From a virus, in IMG/VR virus record IMGVR_UViG_3300025151_000046, positions 1 through 53,757 of that record: a stretch of 53,757 nt of DNA. One strand, given 5' to 3'. Positions 44,847 through 53,332 of the stretch are shown piece by piece (the stretch's first letter is position 1; each line of letters opens with the position of its first letter). A program made the translations under genes and the position numbers. The notes beneath the pieces are model-generated. The model was not told where the DNA came from. It saw only the letters and a list, made by a program, of their open reading frames with translations, and did not search any database.

Positions 44847-45164
44847 TCACCTGTGCTTTCTAATGTACTCATCTAAGTCTTGTAGTATCATGTTGTATAT
44901 TTTCAATACCTTTTCATCCTTTAACTCACGAGGATGGATAGTGTATATCACATCCTTGTTGTGAGTGACCTCCGGTACAGGTATTATGTCACCTATCGCT
45001 GTTGGCATGAACTCATACAGTGACGTTTGTCGCATCACCTGTCTGATGAACGGTGCCCTTTTTGGTAGGTTACCACCCGTAGATTTTCTCAGCCTAACAT
45101 TGTAGTTAGTGCCTCTTGTCTTCTCATTTATCACATACTCCATTAACAGTATTACTTCTTTCAT
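44847..45164 (-). CDS. Small protein with PCNA-interacting (PIP-box) motif
   Basis: A 105-residue protein with no recognised fold. Residues 44-53 read MRQTSLYEFM; Gln46, Leu49 and Phe52 fit the PIP-box pattern Q-x-x-h-x-x-a, and the aliphatic residue after Phe is as in archaeal PIP boxes (for example QATLFDFL of Pyrococcus RFC). An almost identical motif occurs in the 72-residue protein at 46365-46583. The start overlaps the nuclease stop (ATGA). The protein probably binds the sliding clamp encoded at 48984-49736 and may recruit primase or nuclease. Confidence 0.6.
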   Translation of the reverse strand: MKEVILLMEYVINEKTRGTNYNVRLRKSTGGNLPKRAPFIRQVMRQTSLYEFMPTAIGDIIPVPEVTHNKDVIYTIHPRELKDEKVLKIYNMILQDLDEYIRKHR

Positions 45165-46189
45165 TTTTCTTCCTCCATTATATCATCTAAAAATTCATCC
45201 GTCACTGCCCATTGAGAACAGTGGTCTTTGTAATCACACCATGAGCATTTCAATCCATTACGGTCTAGTGCCTCTTCCATTGTCTCCCCCTCTCGTAACC
45301 TTCCAAGAAAAGGTTCAGGCGGGAACTCCATGTTGATGTGTGCCCTAACTAATTTCTCTAAAGCATTCTCAACACTCTTCGATACTCTGTTTGCCTTACT
45401 TACATGCTCGTAGTAAATGGTGGCACCTTCGCCCCCATTGATACCACCGCCGGGAAACTCCCATCCCCAATGAGTGATAGGTAGAAACTCTTGGTGCTTA
45501 CTATGCTCAAGCATCATACGATAGAATCCCATCTCCTTACGCATGGCACCGACCTTGCTACGCTTCTTGTATTTGCCCGTCTTTAATTCCATAAGAGCAA
45601 AACCATCATCGTCAGCAAATAGTGTATCAATGAATCCATTCATGTGAATAGGTATAGGTTCACCATCTATTACAACGGTACGAGTAGCATGTATGTTAGC
45701 CTCCACCCCTACGGGTTCCCAATCTTTTCCTTTGGTAATCTTCAATCTGTGAAACTGCCATTCAACCCATTGAGCAATCTGCTCATCCTCACCATACGCA
45801 TACGGTTCGGGTGGCTGAGGAATATGGTCATACAATATCTGTTTAGCATCATCTTCCCTGCCCTGCTCGATGAGAGCCAATGCCTCATCCTTTCTATCGA
45901 ATGTAGCCCAAAAGTATTCCATCATGTCGTGGACATTCAGTCCTCTTACATGGTGTGGTTGTTGCTCGCCACGCAAGCCCTTGAACTTCTCAAGGTAATA
46001 CTGTTCGGGACACCAACTGAATGTGCCTTGACTTGATTTAGTAACTCTCAACTTTTTTGTTTCATCCTTATTTGGATTCCAAGCGTAGGTGCTGATTTTG
46101 TACGAGTCGTACTCTTCTTGGTTACCTGTTTCCTCAAGGTAATCTTCTATAGTCGGGCGACTATCATCAGCGTTAGGATTGAATCTCAT
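45161..46189 (-). CDS. Cas4/RecB-like PD-(D/E)XK nuclease with iron-sulfur cysteines
   Basis: About 342 residues from ATG 46189, which overlaps the upstream stop (ATGA); the longer frame to 46261 lies wholly inside the neighbour gene. Features are a QGTFSWCPEQYYLEKFKG segment with the first cysteine, HDMMEYFW, then GFIDTLFADDDGFALMELKT (metal-binding Asp, Glu and Lys of motifs II and III), a QxxxY-like EMGFYRMML, and CSWCDYKDHC near the C-terminus. Cys plus C-x2-C-x5-C is the Cas4/AddB-type 4Fe-4S arrangement. With no CRISPR array nearby, a role in processing DNA ends during replication or recombination is likeliest. Confidence 0.85.
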   Translation of the reverse strand: MRFNPNADDSRPTIEDYLEETGNQEEYDSYKISTYAWNPNKDETKKLRVTKSSQGTFSWCPEQYYLEKFKGLRGEQQPHHVRGLNVHDMMEYFWATFDRKDEALALIEQGREDDAKQILYDHIPQPPEPYAYGEDEQIAQWVEWQFHRLKITKGKDWEPVGVEANIHATRTVVIDGEPIPIHMNGFIDTLFADDDGFALMELKTGKYKKRSKVGAMRKEMGFYRMMLEHSKHQEFLPITHWGWEFPGGGINGGEGATIYYEHVSKANRVSKSVENALEKLVRAHINMEFPPEPFLGRLREGETMEEALDRNGLKCSWCDYKDHCSQWAVTDEFLDDIMEEEK

Positions 46190-46368
46190 TCTACCATCCC
46201 TAATAATTTCTCGACATATACAGCCGCATCCATCAACTCTTCCTGTAAGTGTACAAGCCATTCACGAATAGATAGAATCTCTTCCTCCATAGTCACCCCG
46301 TACTTCTCTTTACCTACATCAGACCTAGCCTTAATCTTCTTACACACTGAATCTTCTATTGCGCTCAT
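46186..46368 (-). CDS. MazG-like all-alpha NTP pyrophosphohydrolase-like protein
   Basis: A 60-residue helical protein. KARSDVGKEKYGVTMEEEIL, then EWLVHLQEELMDAAVYVEKL, matches small phage proteins of the MazG-like superfamily, in which the E-E-x-x-D helix binds metal and the nucleotide. It is shorter than full MazG domains (about 100), so it may need to oligomerise or have lost catalysis. ATGA overlaps join it to both neighbours. Confidence 0.6.
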   Translation of the reverse strand: MSAIEDSVCKKIKARSDVGKEKYGVTMEEEILSIREWLVHLQEELMDAAVYVEKLLGMVE

Positions 46369-46583
46369 ATCATTCCTCTCCTTTTGCGAGTCTTACCACC
46401 CAATCCAATTGTCTCTACCACTTCAGCATTTTCCAATTCGATAGGTAATCTCTTTTGCTCTTTAGATAAAATATCCATAAACTCGTCAAGAGTTGTCTGT
46501 CGCATCATCTTACCACCGCACTCGCAACAATATTGTACAGGTGCGACTTCTTCTTTCTTTTTCTTAAACCATTTCCATCCCAT
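46365..46583 (-). CDS. Small Cys-knuckle protein with PIP box
   Basis: A 72-residue protein with a basic N-terminus (WKWFKKKKEE), a CCECGGK knuckle and, at 27-36, MMRQTTLDEFM: Gln29, Leu32 and Phe35 form a strong PIP box, very like archaeal consensus forms such as QTTLDxFF. It lies directly downstream of PolB (4 nt apart). PolB itself shows no canonical PIP box at its C-terminus, so this protein may act as clamp adaptor or tether. The near-duplicate motif in the 105-residue protein supports a functional clamp-binding role. Confidence 0.65.
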   Translation of the reverse strand: MGWKWFKKKKEEVAPVQYCCECGGKMMRQTTLDEFMDILSKEQKRLPIELENAEVVETIGLGGKTRKRRGMI

Positions 46584-46587
46584 AGTA

Positions 46588-48984
46588 TCACCAAAACCTC
46601 TTGGGCACTCTTCGTGCCGTTAGTCCATCAAGATTCCAATTGAGAGTTTGATACACAGATTTGAGTTTAGCGTGAATCCACTTGTTCACTACTGTACCCC
46701 AATCAATACTGTACCCTTCTAACTCCTTTTCATTCTCATATGCAATCACGTTACAGTACGGTTGGCCTTCGGGCACGTCGTCAATGAATACCCACTTTAC
46801 GCTATCACGTTTACCAAAGTCTGTACCATTGTATTGATTAGAATATCTTGCCGCCTTAGCAGCGTTAGGAACTACCTTGTCATACTCATCTAAGTCCTTA
46901 GATAAAGAGCCATAAGATGATACATCTGAAATCGGTATGCCACCCTTGTAAGCATGCTTGATGTCCGGCCTAATCTCTTCGTAAACCTCATCTTCATTCT
47001 TACCACTAGAAATCAAAGTGAATACTTTACCGAGTATTTCTTTTGTTAGCGGTGGCGCACTTGATGCTTTGATTGAGAAACCTGTAACCTTCATGTCACC
47101 CGCATCTTCGGGAGGATATGACTTGATACCGAAGTTACGATTCTTTACATCAGCAGTAAACCAATACGGGAAGAATGCTTCCAACTCAACATCAAGATAC
47201 TTTAGATTCATTTCATTCTGAGCAATGTCTGTAAGTTTACCAGCCACTTCTTCTGCTTCTTCAAACGGAACCTGTATGTAACACGAATCAGTGTGACCTG
47301 CAAGGCCACGATAACCCATCTCTTCACTCTTGTCAACTAACATAGAGATAGACTTACGACCTAGATAGGTGATAGACTGAGCAATCTCATAACTACTCCA
47401 TTGTCCTCTGACCTTCTTACTACCTACCATACCGTAAATCGCATTCACACTGACCTTGACAGCCATCTGTAGCATGTTGTAACCTAACTTCTCATCAGCA
47501 TCCGTAGCCTCTTTCATGAGTCCTTTGTAGTGCTTACGCAACTTCAACAACTCTTTAACTACAGATGGAAGAATACCTTCGATGTCTTGTCTCCAATGGA
47601 ATGTACCACCGCTACCTTTGATGTAGTTACCATCTTCATCTATCTTAGGTGGTATCTTGAGTGTCAGTGTGTTAGGCCCCGGCTTGTCAGTCAGTGTAGT
47701 ATGACATAGGTTAGCCGAGATAATGATGTTAGGATATAGAGAAGCGAAATCCACTAGCGCAACATTCTCATGTCTTCCTGCTACGGGAGGCATGACCCAT
47801 GCTGCCTGTAGTTCGGGTCGCTCTTCTATCCATGAGGTAGGTGCTTTCAATTCTGTATGCCTACCAATCAATCCTCTGAAATATCGTGATACATTGTGGG
47901 TGCTACCAAACTGTACACCACACACTTGCTGCATTGCAAGGTGGTATGCTGTACAATTCAACTTGTCATCAATGTCACGCAAGAGAGTAGTATCAACTAA
48001 ACAGTAATCTACAAAGTCATCATAGTATTCAGACCAACCGTTGAATACAGTCATGCCTTCTATTTCATCAGTGAGTTTGTGTCCTAAGTCTAGTGCTTCA
48101 GCAAACCACGCAAGTTTCCTTTGCTGTGCCTTTCCTTTACCGGACTTCTGCCACACACCCTCAAAACCACTACCCTCAGTCCACTGCGCCGCAGTGTCAA
48201 ACACCAGCCTACCCTTGATTGGTTGGGCTGTAGACTTGTAGCCCTCACCATTCTTCTTAGGTGGAAGGAATGTATTGATAGGTGACATATCATCTCTAAG
48301 TGGGCCAAGCCTATCATACAGTTTGGGTAAGTCAGCCCATGCCCCTGCGTGAGCAATCAGCATGTCCGGGTCACGCTCTCTTAGATAGTCTAAGAATCCC
48401 TCAAGCATCATCAACTCATCGGGGAATGTGCGTAGTTCATACCCATCATAACGGTCTATCCATTCTGTCTTTGTAACATTGTCACGGATAGACTCTTGAC
48501 TCCAAGCGAATACTACAGGACTGTCAGCATCAGAGTCAGCCACGGCTATCACAGTGATAAGACCCTCACCATCTGTTTGCCACTCCATATCATAGTACCA
48601 CTTACGAGGCTTGAACTCCGGTAACTTATCGGGATAGTTTGTGAGTAGGATTTGGTCAAGGTAGTTTAGGTCAGCCTCGCATGTCCACTTACCAACCATG
48701 TCTTTGATTTCCCATAGTTGGTTTGGGTGATTGACTTCAGCCTTCCATACTAAACCACCATTCAGTGCGTAAGAAGTTTCATCTTTATTTATTCTGACAT
48801 TCATTCTCTCAAGACGATTGAGAACATATGAAGGTGCATTCTGCTTTATCCAACAGAAAGGATATACGAAGTCGTCATCTTCATGCGTGATGTATCTTTC
48901 ATGAAGTACACCATCATTCCCACGAGTACGCTCATAGATGATGGGTGGCTCATACGGGTCATTGGATATGAAATCAATAATCAT
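46588..48984 (-). CDS. polB: DNA polymerase B with proofreading domain
   Basis: Replicative polymerase of 798 residues from ATG 48984, which overlaps the clamp gene stop (TGATG). The exonuclease domain keeps YYDMEW (Asp132, Glu134), an ExoII-like IAHAGAWADLPKL in which the usual Asn is Ala, and YCLVDTTLL. The polymerase domain has motif A DFASLYPN (Asp412), motif B KVSVNAIYG and motif C GHTDS, where the first Asp of the canonical GDTDS is His564 and the catalytic Asp566 is kept. In RB69 polymerase the second Asp is the essential one, so activity is expected. The thumb and C-terminus (ending TARRVPKRFW) have no clear PIP box. Confidence 0.95.
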   Translation of the reverse strand: MIIDFISNDPYEPPIIYERTRGNDGVLHERYITHEDDDFVYPFCWIKQNAPSYVLNRLERMNVRINKDETSYALNGGLVWKAEVNHPNQLWEIKDMVGKWTCEADLNYLDQILLTNYPDKLPEFKPRKWYYDMEWQTDGEGLITVIAVADSDADSPVVFAWSQESIRDNVTKTEWIDRYDGYELRTFPDELMMLEGFLDYLRERDPDMLIAHAGAWADLPKLYDRLGPLRDDMSPINTFLPPKKNGEGYKSTAQPIKGRLVFDTAAQWTEGSGFEGVWQKSGKGKAQQRKLAWFAEALDLGHKLTDEIEGMTVFNGWSEYYDDFVDYCLVDTTLLRDIDDKLNCTAYHLAMQQVCGVQFGSTHNVSRYFRGLIGRHTELKAPTSWIEERPELQAAWVMPPVAGRHENVALVDFASLYPNIIISANLCHTTLTDKPGPNTLTLKIPPKIDEDGNYIKGSGGTFHWRQDIEGILPSVVKELLKLRKHYKGLMKEATDADEKLGYNMLQMAVKVSVNAIYGMVGSKKVRGQWSSYEIAQSITYLGRKSISMLVDKSEEMGYRGLAGHTDSCYIQVPFEEAEEVAGKLTDIAQNEMNLKYLDVELEAFFPYWFTADVKNRNFGIKSYPPEDAGDMKVTGFSIKASSAPPLTKEILGKVFTLISSGKNEDEVYEEIRPDIKHAYKGGIPISDVSSYGSLSKDLDEYDKVVPNAAKAARYSNQYNGTDFGKRDSVKWVFIDDVPEGQPYCNVIAYENEKELEGYSIDWGTVVNKWIHAKLKSVYQTLNWNLDGLTARRVPKRFW

Positions 48985-49736
48985 CAAGCATCACTCTCAT
49001 TTATTATTAAGAGTAAAGTATTATCCTGCTCAAAGATTACAGGTTCATTGTCGCCCATGTGAAGTCTAGCATTGCCCTCATCAAGATACTGTAGGCACTT
49101 AGGTAACCAATCACCAAAGTATGTCTCTACTGTAGCGTTAGGCCCATCAGCATCAGTGATGGGTAGTGTAGTGAATAGGCGACCTGTAGCAGCCTTACCA
49201 GCCACTATACCCAAGTCATCTTCCCCACAGTGTACCCTCAACTTGAACTGAGAATCAGCCGCTACTAATCCCTTCATACCGGCCAATGAAATCAAATCCT
49301 TAGTTTGAACATTAGCGTGTACATTGAGTATCGCACCGGAAAAATCAGACCAACCTACAGACGCACAATCAGAAAGTAACTTGCGAATAACCACGGTTTT
49401 ACTTGCTGATAAAATATCATCAGTGCTAGGTATCTGCAACTTGTTTCCACCTGCTTCAATGTGAAGAGGCTTCACCGGTGTAGTCTGTCTAAGAGTTACG
49501 TTGTCTTGCTTGCTCGCTTTCAAGAAACCGATTGCCTTCTCAAGCATAGCGATGTGGATAAACCCTTCATCAACTATCGTAACACCTGTAATGTGTTTAC
49601 GCAAGTAGTAGTTAGCAAACCCTACCTCGATGGTAATACGATTGCCAGCACAACTCATACGCACGTCTGTTACACCCTTTCCAAAAGAGGAAAGGAAGGC
49701 AAGCAACTCTTTTCTATCTACACTAATTTTACACAT
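48984..49736 (-). CDS. Sliding clamp (PCNA-like)
   Basis: A 250-residue protein of PCNA size and shape: two-fold alpha/beta organisation beginning MCKISVDRKELLAFLSSFGK, an inter-domain linker near 105-130, and a C-terminal strand set (NARLHMGDNEPVIFEQDN, then TLLLIINES) that corresponds to the last strands of PCNA. It directly precedes PolB and is accompanied by RFC and PIP-box proteins, which supports a processivity clamp. The sequence is divergent, with no clear interdomain signature. GAGGTG lies 6 nt before ATG 49736. Confidence 0.75.
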   Translation of the reverse strand: MCKISVDRKELLAFLSSFGKGVTDVRMSCAGNRITIEVGFANYYLRKHITGVTIVDEGFIHIAMLEKAIGFLKASKQDNVTLRQTTPVKPLHIEAGGNKLQIPSTDDILSASKTVVIRKLLSDCASVGWSDFSGAILNVHANVQTKDLISLAGMKGLVAADSQFKLRVHCGEDDLGIVAGKAATGRLFTTLPITDADGPNATVETYFGDWLPKCLQYLDEGNARLHMGDNEPVIFEQDNTLLLIINESDA

Positions 49737-49867
49737 AACAACACCTCAAGCAAAGTAGGAAAACGGCGGGAGGGAAACAAAGGAAACACCCAAAGAAACA
49801 AACCCCCCGTCTGCGAAAGCGATAACTATACCGTTTATTACTGCTCAAAACCTACCTCGTAAGAGTA
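49737..49867 (-). other. Longest intergenic gap of the minus-strand block (131 bp)
   Basis: On the minus strand this gap carries several T-rich tracts (GTTTGTTTCTTTGGG and nearby TTTCCTTTG, CCGTTTTCC), and on the plus strand a matching purine-rich stretch with few T. T-rich tracts after a stop codon are the form of archaeal intrinsic terminators, so termination after the RecA-like gene is possible. No clear TATA box for the clamp gene and no strong hairpin is seen. An origin function cannot be read from the sequence. Confidence 0.3.
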
Positions 49868-50836
49868 TCACAAACTCCCATCGTGTAGTTCGGGTAATCC
49901 GAACCACTGATAATCTCCATCCGGCTTCGTTACAAAGACCGTCTTAGTTTGGTCTTGTAGAGAAGGGTTAGTCTTACACTTGTGGAAGCGAGCCTTGTAC
50001 TCAGTCTTTACCAACTCACCTTCATCGTCGTACTCTTCTTCTGTCTCCATCCAAATAATAGTCGGAAGGTAGTTGTTAGTTTTCTTTTCCCATTCCGGTT
50101 GCCAAGATGTTTCAGCATCTTTGCTGAATGAGAAGTTAGTATTGCGAAGGTGAGTCTCCCAAAAGACTCTGACACCTGCTCTCACTAGATTGCGAGATAG
50201 TGCTGTTAGTTGGTGGAAGCGAGTGTTACGAATAGCCCAATCAGACTGTCGCTCAACACGCTTTGCATCACCTGCACCACGATTGTCAGCCGCTTCGATA
50301 CCATCCTTAGCCAATCCTAAGTCAATGATTCTCATGTTGTTAGTACAAATCTCTAACCATGAATCAAGTCCACTCACAAGTACACCCCATACAGGCGCAC
50401 CTTCGTTAGTGACTCTGTGTAATATGAACTTCATGATGTCCATGACACGCTGATGTGTACCGGGATAGTCATAGGCAGTACGGTCTTGAATACCCATTTG
50501 CCACGGATTCCAACACTTGATGTTGTCATTGTTACCCAATGCTGAGTTTAGCATTGTAACTCCCATGTCGAAGTCAATCGCATGTAACTCTGCTTCGGGG
50601 TGCTTTGCCTTATCATTCTCAAATGCATCCTTTACAATACCCGATTTACAAGTACCATCATGTCCTGCAATACCGATGAACTGATGAGTCAACTTCTTCT
50701 CTTCAGTCATGCGGTTCTCTTCAGCACGAAGATGAGCGTATAGGTCATTGCCAGCCTTTACCTGTTGAGGCTTAGGTGCTACCTTTACTTCCTTCTCTTC
50801 TGCTTGCGCTACCACTGTTTCTCCAAATCCTGCCAT
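49868..50836 (-). CDS. RecA-like P-loop ATPase (Sak4/AAA_24-like candidate)
   Basis: A 322-residue ATPase. The P-loop is GHDGTCKS at 58-65, where the Gly before Lys is Cys. A following AIDFDMG and the hydrophobic strand WGVLVSGLDSWLEI are the probable Walker B region, and VRVFWETHLRN recalls the later RecA-core strand. The last quarter reads as a beta extension. Small phage and viral RecA-like ATPases of the Sak4 type, which promote strand annealing or exchange, have this size and genome place. AAGGAGA precedes ATG 50836. Recombinase or clamp/helicase loader function is inferred. Confidence 0.6.
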   Translation of the reverse strand: MAGFGETVVAQAEEKEVKVAPKPQQVKAGNDLYAHLRAEENRMTEEKKLTHQFIGIAGHDGTCKSGIVKDAFENDKAKHPEAELHAIDFDMGVTMLNSALGNNDNIKCWNPWQMGIQDRTAYDYPGTHQRVMDIMKFILHRVTNEGAPVWGVLVSGLDSWLEICTNNMRIIDLGLAKDGIEAADNRGAGDAKRVERQSDWAIRNTRFHQLTALSRNLVRAGVRVFWETHLRNTNFSFSKDAETSWQPEWEKKTNNYLPTIIWMETEEEYDDEGELVKTEYKARFHKCKTNPSLQDQTKTVFVTKPDGDYQWFGLPELHDGSL

Positions 50837-50837
50837 C

Positions 50838-51047
50838 TTAATCTCTCCTTATACAATCTGCCTTTAGATTAGGTTTTGACTCGACTAACTCACCAATCAA
50901 TTCATTGACTACCTCATCTATTTCATGAGTTGCTGATACATTGTCTATGATACACTCAACAAGTTTATGCAAGTCTTTCACATCATAGAAGTCGAATAGT
51001 AAATCTAAGTCTCTTCTGTAACCTAACTGTTCTGCGTAATCATTCAA
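50838..51047 (-). CDS. Small helical hypothetical protein
   Basis: About 69 residues if translation starts at TTG 51047, which has AGGAG nine nt upstream and avoids most overlap; an alternative ATG at 51107 would overlap the neighbouring gene by 68 nt. The protein is acidic and helical (DLDLLFDFYDVKDLHKLVEC, IDEVVNELIGELVESKP). No family is recognised. It lies 1 nt before the RecA-like gene and may be an accessory factor of it or of the ssDNA-binding protein. Confidence 0.5.
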   Translation of the reverse strand: MNDYAEQLGYRRDLDLLFDFYDVKDLHKLVECIIDNVSATHEIDEVVNELIGELVESKPNLKADCIRRD

Positions 51048-52374
51048 ACTGACCAACTCCTGTGTTACCACCTGTCTCACGACGGCGGCATCTTCGTGGG
51101 TGACCATAGATACCGTAGACGGTCATCTTAGGTGTAGTGAGTCCATCTCTTGTAGCCATACCAATACGGCCAAAGACAAAGACTGTGGACTTCTCAGCGT
51201 ATGGGAATGCTTCCTCACCCCAATGCGCTCTAAATGGGTTACAGGTCTTACCTACCGCACCCGGAATCCAACAAGTGATGTCACCTGCAATCGGACTGTT
51301 AAGTGTCATTAGGTAGTTCTCTCCCTCAGAATCGTACTCGCTTTCACGAGGCTCAGTGTTAAGTGAGTTGATGATACCTCTTGTGATAACAAGAGGCCCG
51401 AACTGTCTCTTCTCTCCACCGGATGTGTAGAATTGCTTGCGCTCTTCATACGCTTCTTCAAGCGAATCAATGTTCACATACAGGTCGTGGAACTCTCCGT
51501 TAGTCCAATACTTTGTAGGCTGAAGAAGAGGTCTTACATTCTCACTAACGAAGTCGTCAGTGTATGTAATCTCAAAGTTAGAATAGATACCTAGTACATC
51601 TTTGAATGCTTCACTTGCATTCTCTCTAGGTGGTACAACCTGTATCTTACATGGTCTTCCAATGTCCAAGTTGTGATAGATGAAATCTTGAGTCATGTCA
51701 ACACGCCACAGAGAGATAGAACCATTCTTTACGAAGTCTTCTTCCTCTCCACCCAAGAAGTATGCGTAGCGACCCATCCTTGTTGCAGGTGCAGGTTGGT
51801 TGTCATAGGTAGTCAAACATACCCAATCATTGTCAGCCTTGATACCGAATGGTGGTTTGTTTTCTGTAGACACATCAAGAACAGTCATGCCCTCTTTGTG
51901 ATGTAGTGCCCACTTGTCATCCTTCTTCTCAAAGACTCCAAGCCTACCACTTGATACAGCCTCATTGGGGTCTTCCTTGTACAACTTGAGGTTTGCACGA
52001 ACAATGTTAGCAAGCCTATCGCTCTTCTTGTCATGCATACCCAAGAAGCATCCAACCCATGTCTGTAGTTTACTGTTAGAGCCACTGCTCTGTCTTCTTG
52101 TCTCTAATACGAACTGCTCAGACCAATCAACTAGCAAGTCTTCATCTTCTTGTGTTGGGTCATCACACGCATAATTGGTTTTGATGTCTTCAAGGAACTC
52201 GTTGATTGCATCAGCAAGTTTCTTTCCTGTCCTTTCAGCATATTTACTAAGGCGGTCAGTGACACCTTGTGGAAGATTGGCAGTGCTGCTGCTCTCTGCA
52301 ACTGCACCAAAGCCGTTTCCTTCCGGTTCGTAGTTATCTTCGTATTCATCTTCTTTGTCCCATGCGGTACTCAT
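51040..52374 (-). CDS. Probable RPA-like single-stranded DNA-binding protein
   Basis: About 444 residues from ATG 52374, which overlaps the RFC stop (ATGA) and has AAAGGAGATG before it; the longer frame is inside the RFC gene. The N-terminal third is acidic and helical. The middle and C-terminal parts are beta-rich and OB-fold-like: KPPFGIKADNDWVCLTTYDN, RPCKIQVVPPRE, and AGDITCWIPGAVGKTCNPFR then STVFVFGRIG and KMTVYGIYGHP. Position between clamp loader and RecA-like gene is usual for an SSB/RPA. No zinc finger is seen. Function is inferred from these features. Confidence 0.55.
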   Translation of the reverse strand: MSTAWDKEDEYEDNYEPEGNGFGAVAESSSTANLPQGVTDRLSKYAERTGKKLADAINEFLEDIKTNYACDDPTQEDEDLLVDWSEQFVLETRRQSSGSNSKLQTWVGCFLGMHDKKSDRLANIVRANLKLYKEDPNEAVSSGRLGVFEKKDDKWALHHKEGMTVLDVSTENKPPFGIKADNDWVCLTTYDNQPAPATRMGRYAYFLGGEEEDFVKNGSISLWRVDMTQDFIYHNLDIGRPCKIQVVPPRENASEAFKDVLGIYSNFEITYTDDFVSENVRPLLQPTKYWTNGEFHDLYVNIDSLEEAYEERKQFYTSGGEKRQFGPLVITRGIINSLNTEPRESEYDSEGENYLMTLNSPIAGDITCWIPGAVGKTCNPFRAHWGEEAFPYAEKSTVFVFGRIGMATRDGLTTPKMTVYGIYGHPRRCRRRETGGNTGVGQFE

Positions 52375-53309
52375 TGTTTCATCTCCTTTTTTAGTTGGGC
52401 TACTAATACTTCTACGAAGGATTCTGAACTCCCTGCCCATTCGTAGACGTATTTCATCATGTCACCCCATACTGCCATAATAGCAAATGTGGTATCGGGG
52501 TCATCGTCAAAGTGCTTTCTAATTGCACGATGGAAGTTATTCATAAATGATAACTTGTCCCTCGATGAATCTAATAAATCCAACAAGTTTTCTCTTAGGT
52601 CATTCCACTCATTGGATATAGTCATGTCCCACCAATCATCATCACTTTGTTTCATGGTGAATTGTTTAATTGAATCTGCTGTCTTCGGAATACGCTCTAG
52701 TGAATTTACTGCTGCTCGCAAATCTCCACCGTGGAAATCAACTACATCACCGTAGTATGGTTCCCATTCGATAGGTACTCCACAAGATTCTGTAAGTCTA
52801 GTAAGGTGAGAAGCACCCTGCTTGGCATCAACACGTTTGAACGTGTATGCTGTACATCTGCTCTTGATAGCAGGGCGTATCTTGTCACCGTAGTTAGCGG
52901 TTAGAATGAAGAGTACCTTGTTAGCGTACTTCTCCATGATACCACGCATTGCATCTTGTGCTTGTGGAGTAAGACCATCGGCCTCATCAAACACAATCAC
53001 TTTGCGCTTTGTACCTATACCACTCAACCTAGAGAAGTTTTTGACTTCCTCTCTAATGTGTCCGATACCCCTGTCATCACTAGCATTAGTCCACATTACA
53101 TTCATGTCATTGTAGGCATTGCCAAGCAGGGTACGGGCAACAGCATTGGCAGCACTTGTTTTACCTGTGCCGGGTTCCCCTATGAATAGAAGGGCTGCGG
53201 GGTATTCGCCTGTCCTCTCCCATTCAAGAGCGTCATTCACAAAACTATCATTGCCTACCACTTGGGTAACACTAACAGGTCTTAGAACCTCATTCCAATT
53301 AGTTGCCAT
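52371..53309 (-). CDS. Clamp loader, RFC small-subunit-like AAA+ ATPase
   Basis: Loads the sliding clamp onto primed DNA. About 312 residues from ATG 53309, 31-32 nt behind a TATA box. Walker A is GEPGTGKT at 44-51, Walker B VIVFDEAD at 104-111, and the RFC-specific SRC motif with its arginine finger is at 150-152 (IKSRCTAY). The C-terminal collar domain is shorter and divergent. No large subunit is present in the window, so the viral protein may form the loader alone or with host RFC. It is translationally coupled to the OB-fold gene. Confidence 0.95.
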   Translation of the reverse strand: MATNWNEVLRPVSVTQVVGNDSFVNDALEWERTGEYPAALLFIGEPGTGKTSAANAVARTLLGNAYNDMNVMWTNASDDRGIGHIREEVKNFSRLSGIGTKRKVIVFDEADGLTPQAQDAMRGIMEKYANKVLFILTANYGDKIRPAIKSRCTAYTFKRVDAKQGASHLTRLTESCGVPIEWEPYYGDVVDFHGGDLRAAVNSLERIPKTADSIKQFTMKQSDDDWWDMTISNEWNDLRENLLDLLDSSRDKLSFMNNFHRAIRKHFDDDPDTTFAIMAVWGDMMKYVYEWAGSSESFVEVLVAQLKKEMKQ

Positions 53310-53332
53310 TTTCCTCAATCCCTATCTCAATT

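Noticed and set aside
45161-46189. Cas4-like nuclease as part of a CRISPR system
   Set aside because: No repeat-spacer array or other cas gene is visible in the window, and the context is replication genes.
46190-46261. N-terminal extension of the Cas4-like nuclease (24 residues, Cys-rich)
   Set aside because: It lies within the MazG-like gene in another frame, and an ATGA-overlapping start at 46189 follows the pattern of the neighbouring genes.
49737-49867. Purine-rich intergenic gap as replication origin
   Set aside because: Only strand asymmetry and T-rich tracts are visible; there are no iterons, no clear inverted repeats and no initiator-binding pattern.
52375-52440. N-terminal extension of the OB-fold protein
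   Set aside because: It overlaps the RFC coding sequence; ATG 52374 has a good Shine-Dalgarno and an ATGA overlap with the RFC stop.
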